The notes below the pieces were generated by a model that was given only the letters and a program-made list of their open reading frames with translations, had not been told where the DNA came from and did not search any database. A stretch of 64,000 nt of DNA from Balanoglossus misakiensis (taxonomy: Eukaryota > Hemichordata): NCBI GenBank assembly GCA_040954595.2, contig CM082597.2:372001-436000 (forward strand), read 5' to 3'. This document shows positions 63,664-64,000 of this stretch, one piece after another. How positions within the stretch are numbered: position 1 is the first letter of the stretch; each line of letters opens with the position of its first letter. Position numbers and translations under genes: made by a program.

Positions 63664-64000
63664 CATCTCTGATATCATTCTAAACATCTAAGTTACAACT
63701 ATCACTGATACTCTCATCAGAAGCCCTTTTTTAATTCAAAGGTAAAAAAATATTGGGTCTTTATGCAAATTTGGTATGAAGGAATGAAATTATCCACATC
63801 TGAAATTCAAAGTGGCTACTAATTTTTGTGCATATTTTGTGGGGAAAATTGAATTATTGACTTTATCTGTTTAACTATCCCCACAGTTTGCAAGATATTA
63901 GTTTACATGTGAGGCCCAGAAGACTTGGACAAAAACTCACTTATTTCCCCATTGTCATGTCTGTGTTTGAACGTTCCCATTGATGTTATATTTTACCATA

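Larger units (their letters stand above)
52184..64000. other. Non-coding block
   Basis: No supported exon. It holds microsatellites, C/T and G/A tracts, the DR4 element, an X-box, paired SMAD-like palindromes and several unconvincing ORFs. On the minus strand a GAT/GTAAGT donor-like site (intron from 53021) could end a 5' UTR exon for gene A. Degenerate ACATTGTATCAA words occur near 52.6-52.7 kb. Confidence 0.55.

Overview
This window looks like AT-rich, gene-poor DNA from a metazoan, most likely a marine invertebrate; I cannot name the species. The reasons are eukaryotic GT-AG splice signals beside signal-peptide exons, CpG that is sparse by eye except in a few short clusters, animal-type regulatory words (RFX X-boxes, octamers, nuclear-receptor direct repeats, YY1-like sites), tetranucleotide microsatellites, a piggyBac-like MITE, and no bacterial-style gene packing. 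I see no rRNA, tRNA, CRISPR array, long transposon ORF or recognisable protein domain. Almost all of the many short ORFs behave like chance ORFs.

The best coding evidence is two first coding exons on the minus strand, each encoding a signal peptide and each ending in phase 1 at a GTAAG donor. Exon A1 (50303 down to 50228) has a strong start context. It can be joined in frame to a cysteine-containing exon A2 (27976 down to 27732) across an intron of about 22 kb, giving a hypothetical 106-residue secreted protein with six cysteines in the mature part and two Lys-Arg sites. Exon B1 (11623 down to 11566) can be joined to B2 (9870 down to 9764), giving a hypothetical 54-residue secreted peptide. 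The first exons are fairly convincing; the partner exons are inferences from phase, acceptor quality and open frame. Both genes may instead continue into exons I did not recognise.

Layout: 1-9763 is non-coding with degenerate repeats and X-boxes. 9764-11623 is putative gene B, with a modest CpG-bearing upstream region to about 12.0 kb. 11624-27731 is non-coding and holds a G-quadruplex candidate, long palindromes, a diverged tandem repeat and DR1 and X-box motifs. 27732-28260 is a GC/CpG-richer island containing putative exon A2. 27977-50227 is the putative intron of gene A, with two candidate small exons on the same strand. 50228-52200 holds exon A1, CRE-like sites, a MITE and a second CpG cluster that may be the gene A promoter. 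52200-64000 is non-coding with microsatellites, a polypyrimidine tract and a few uncharacterised ORFs.

The most notable overall pattern is an excess of near-perfect RFX X-box palindromes, together with ZNF143-like and nuclear-receptor direct-repeat motifs, scattered through otherwise anonymous sequence.
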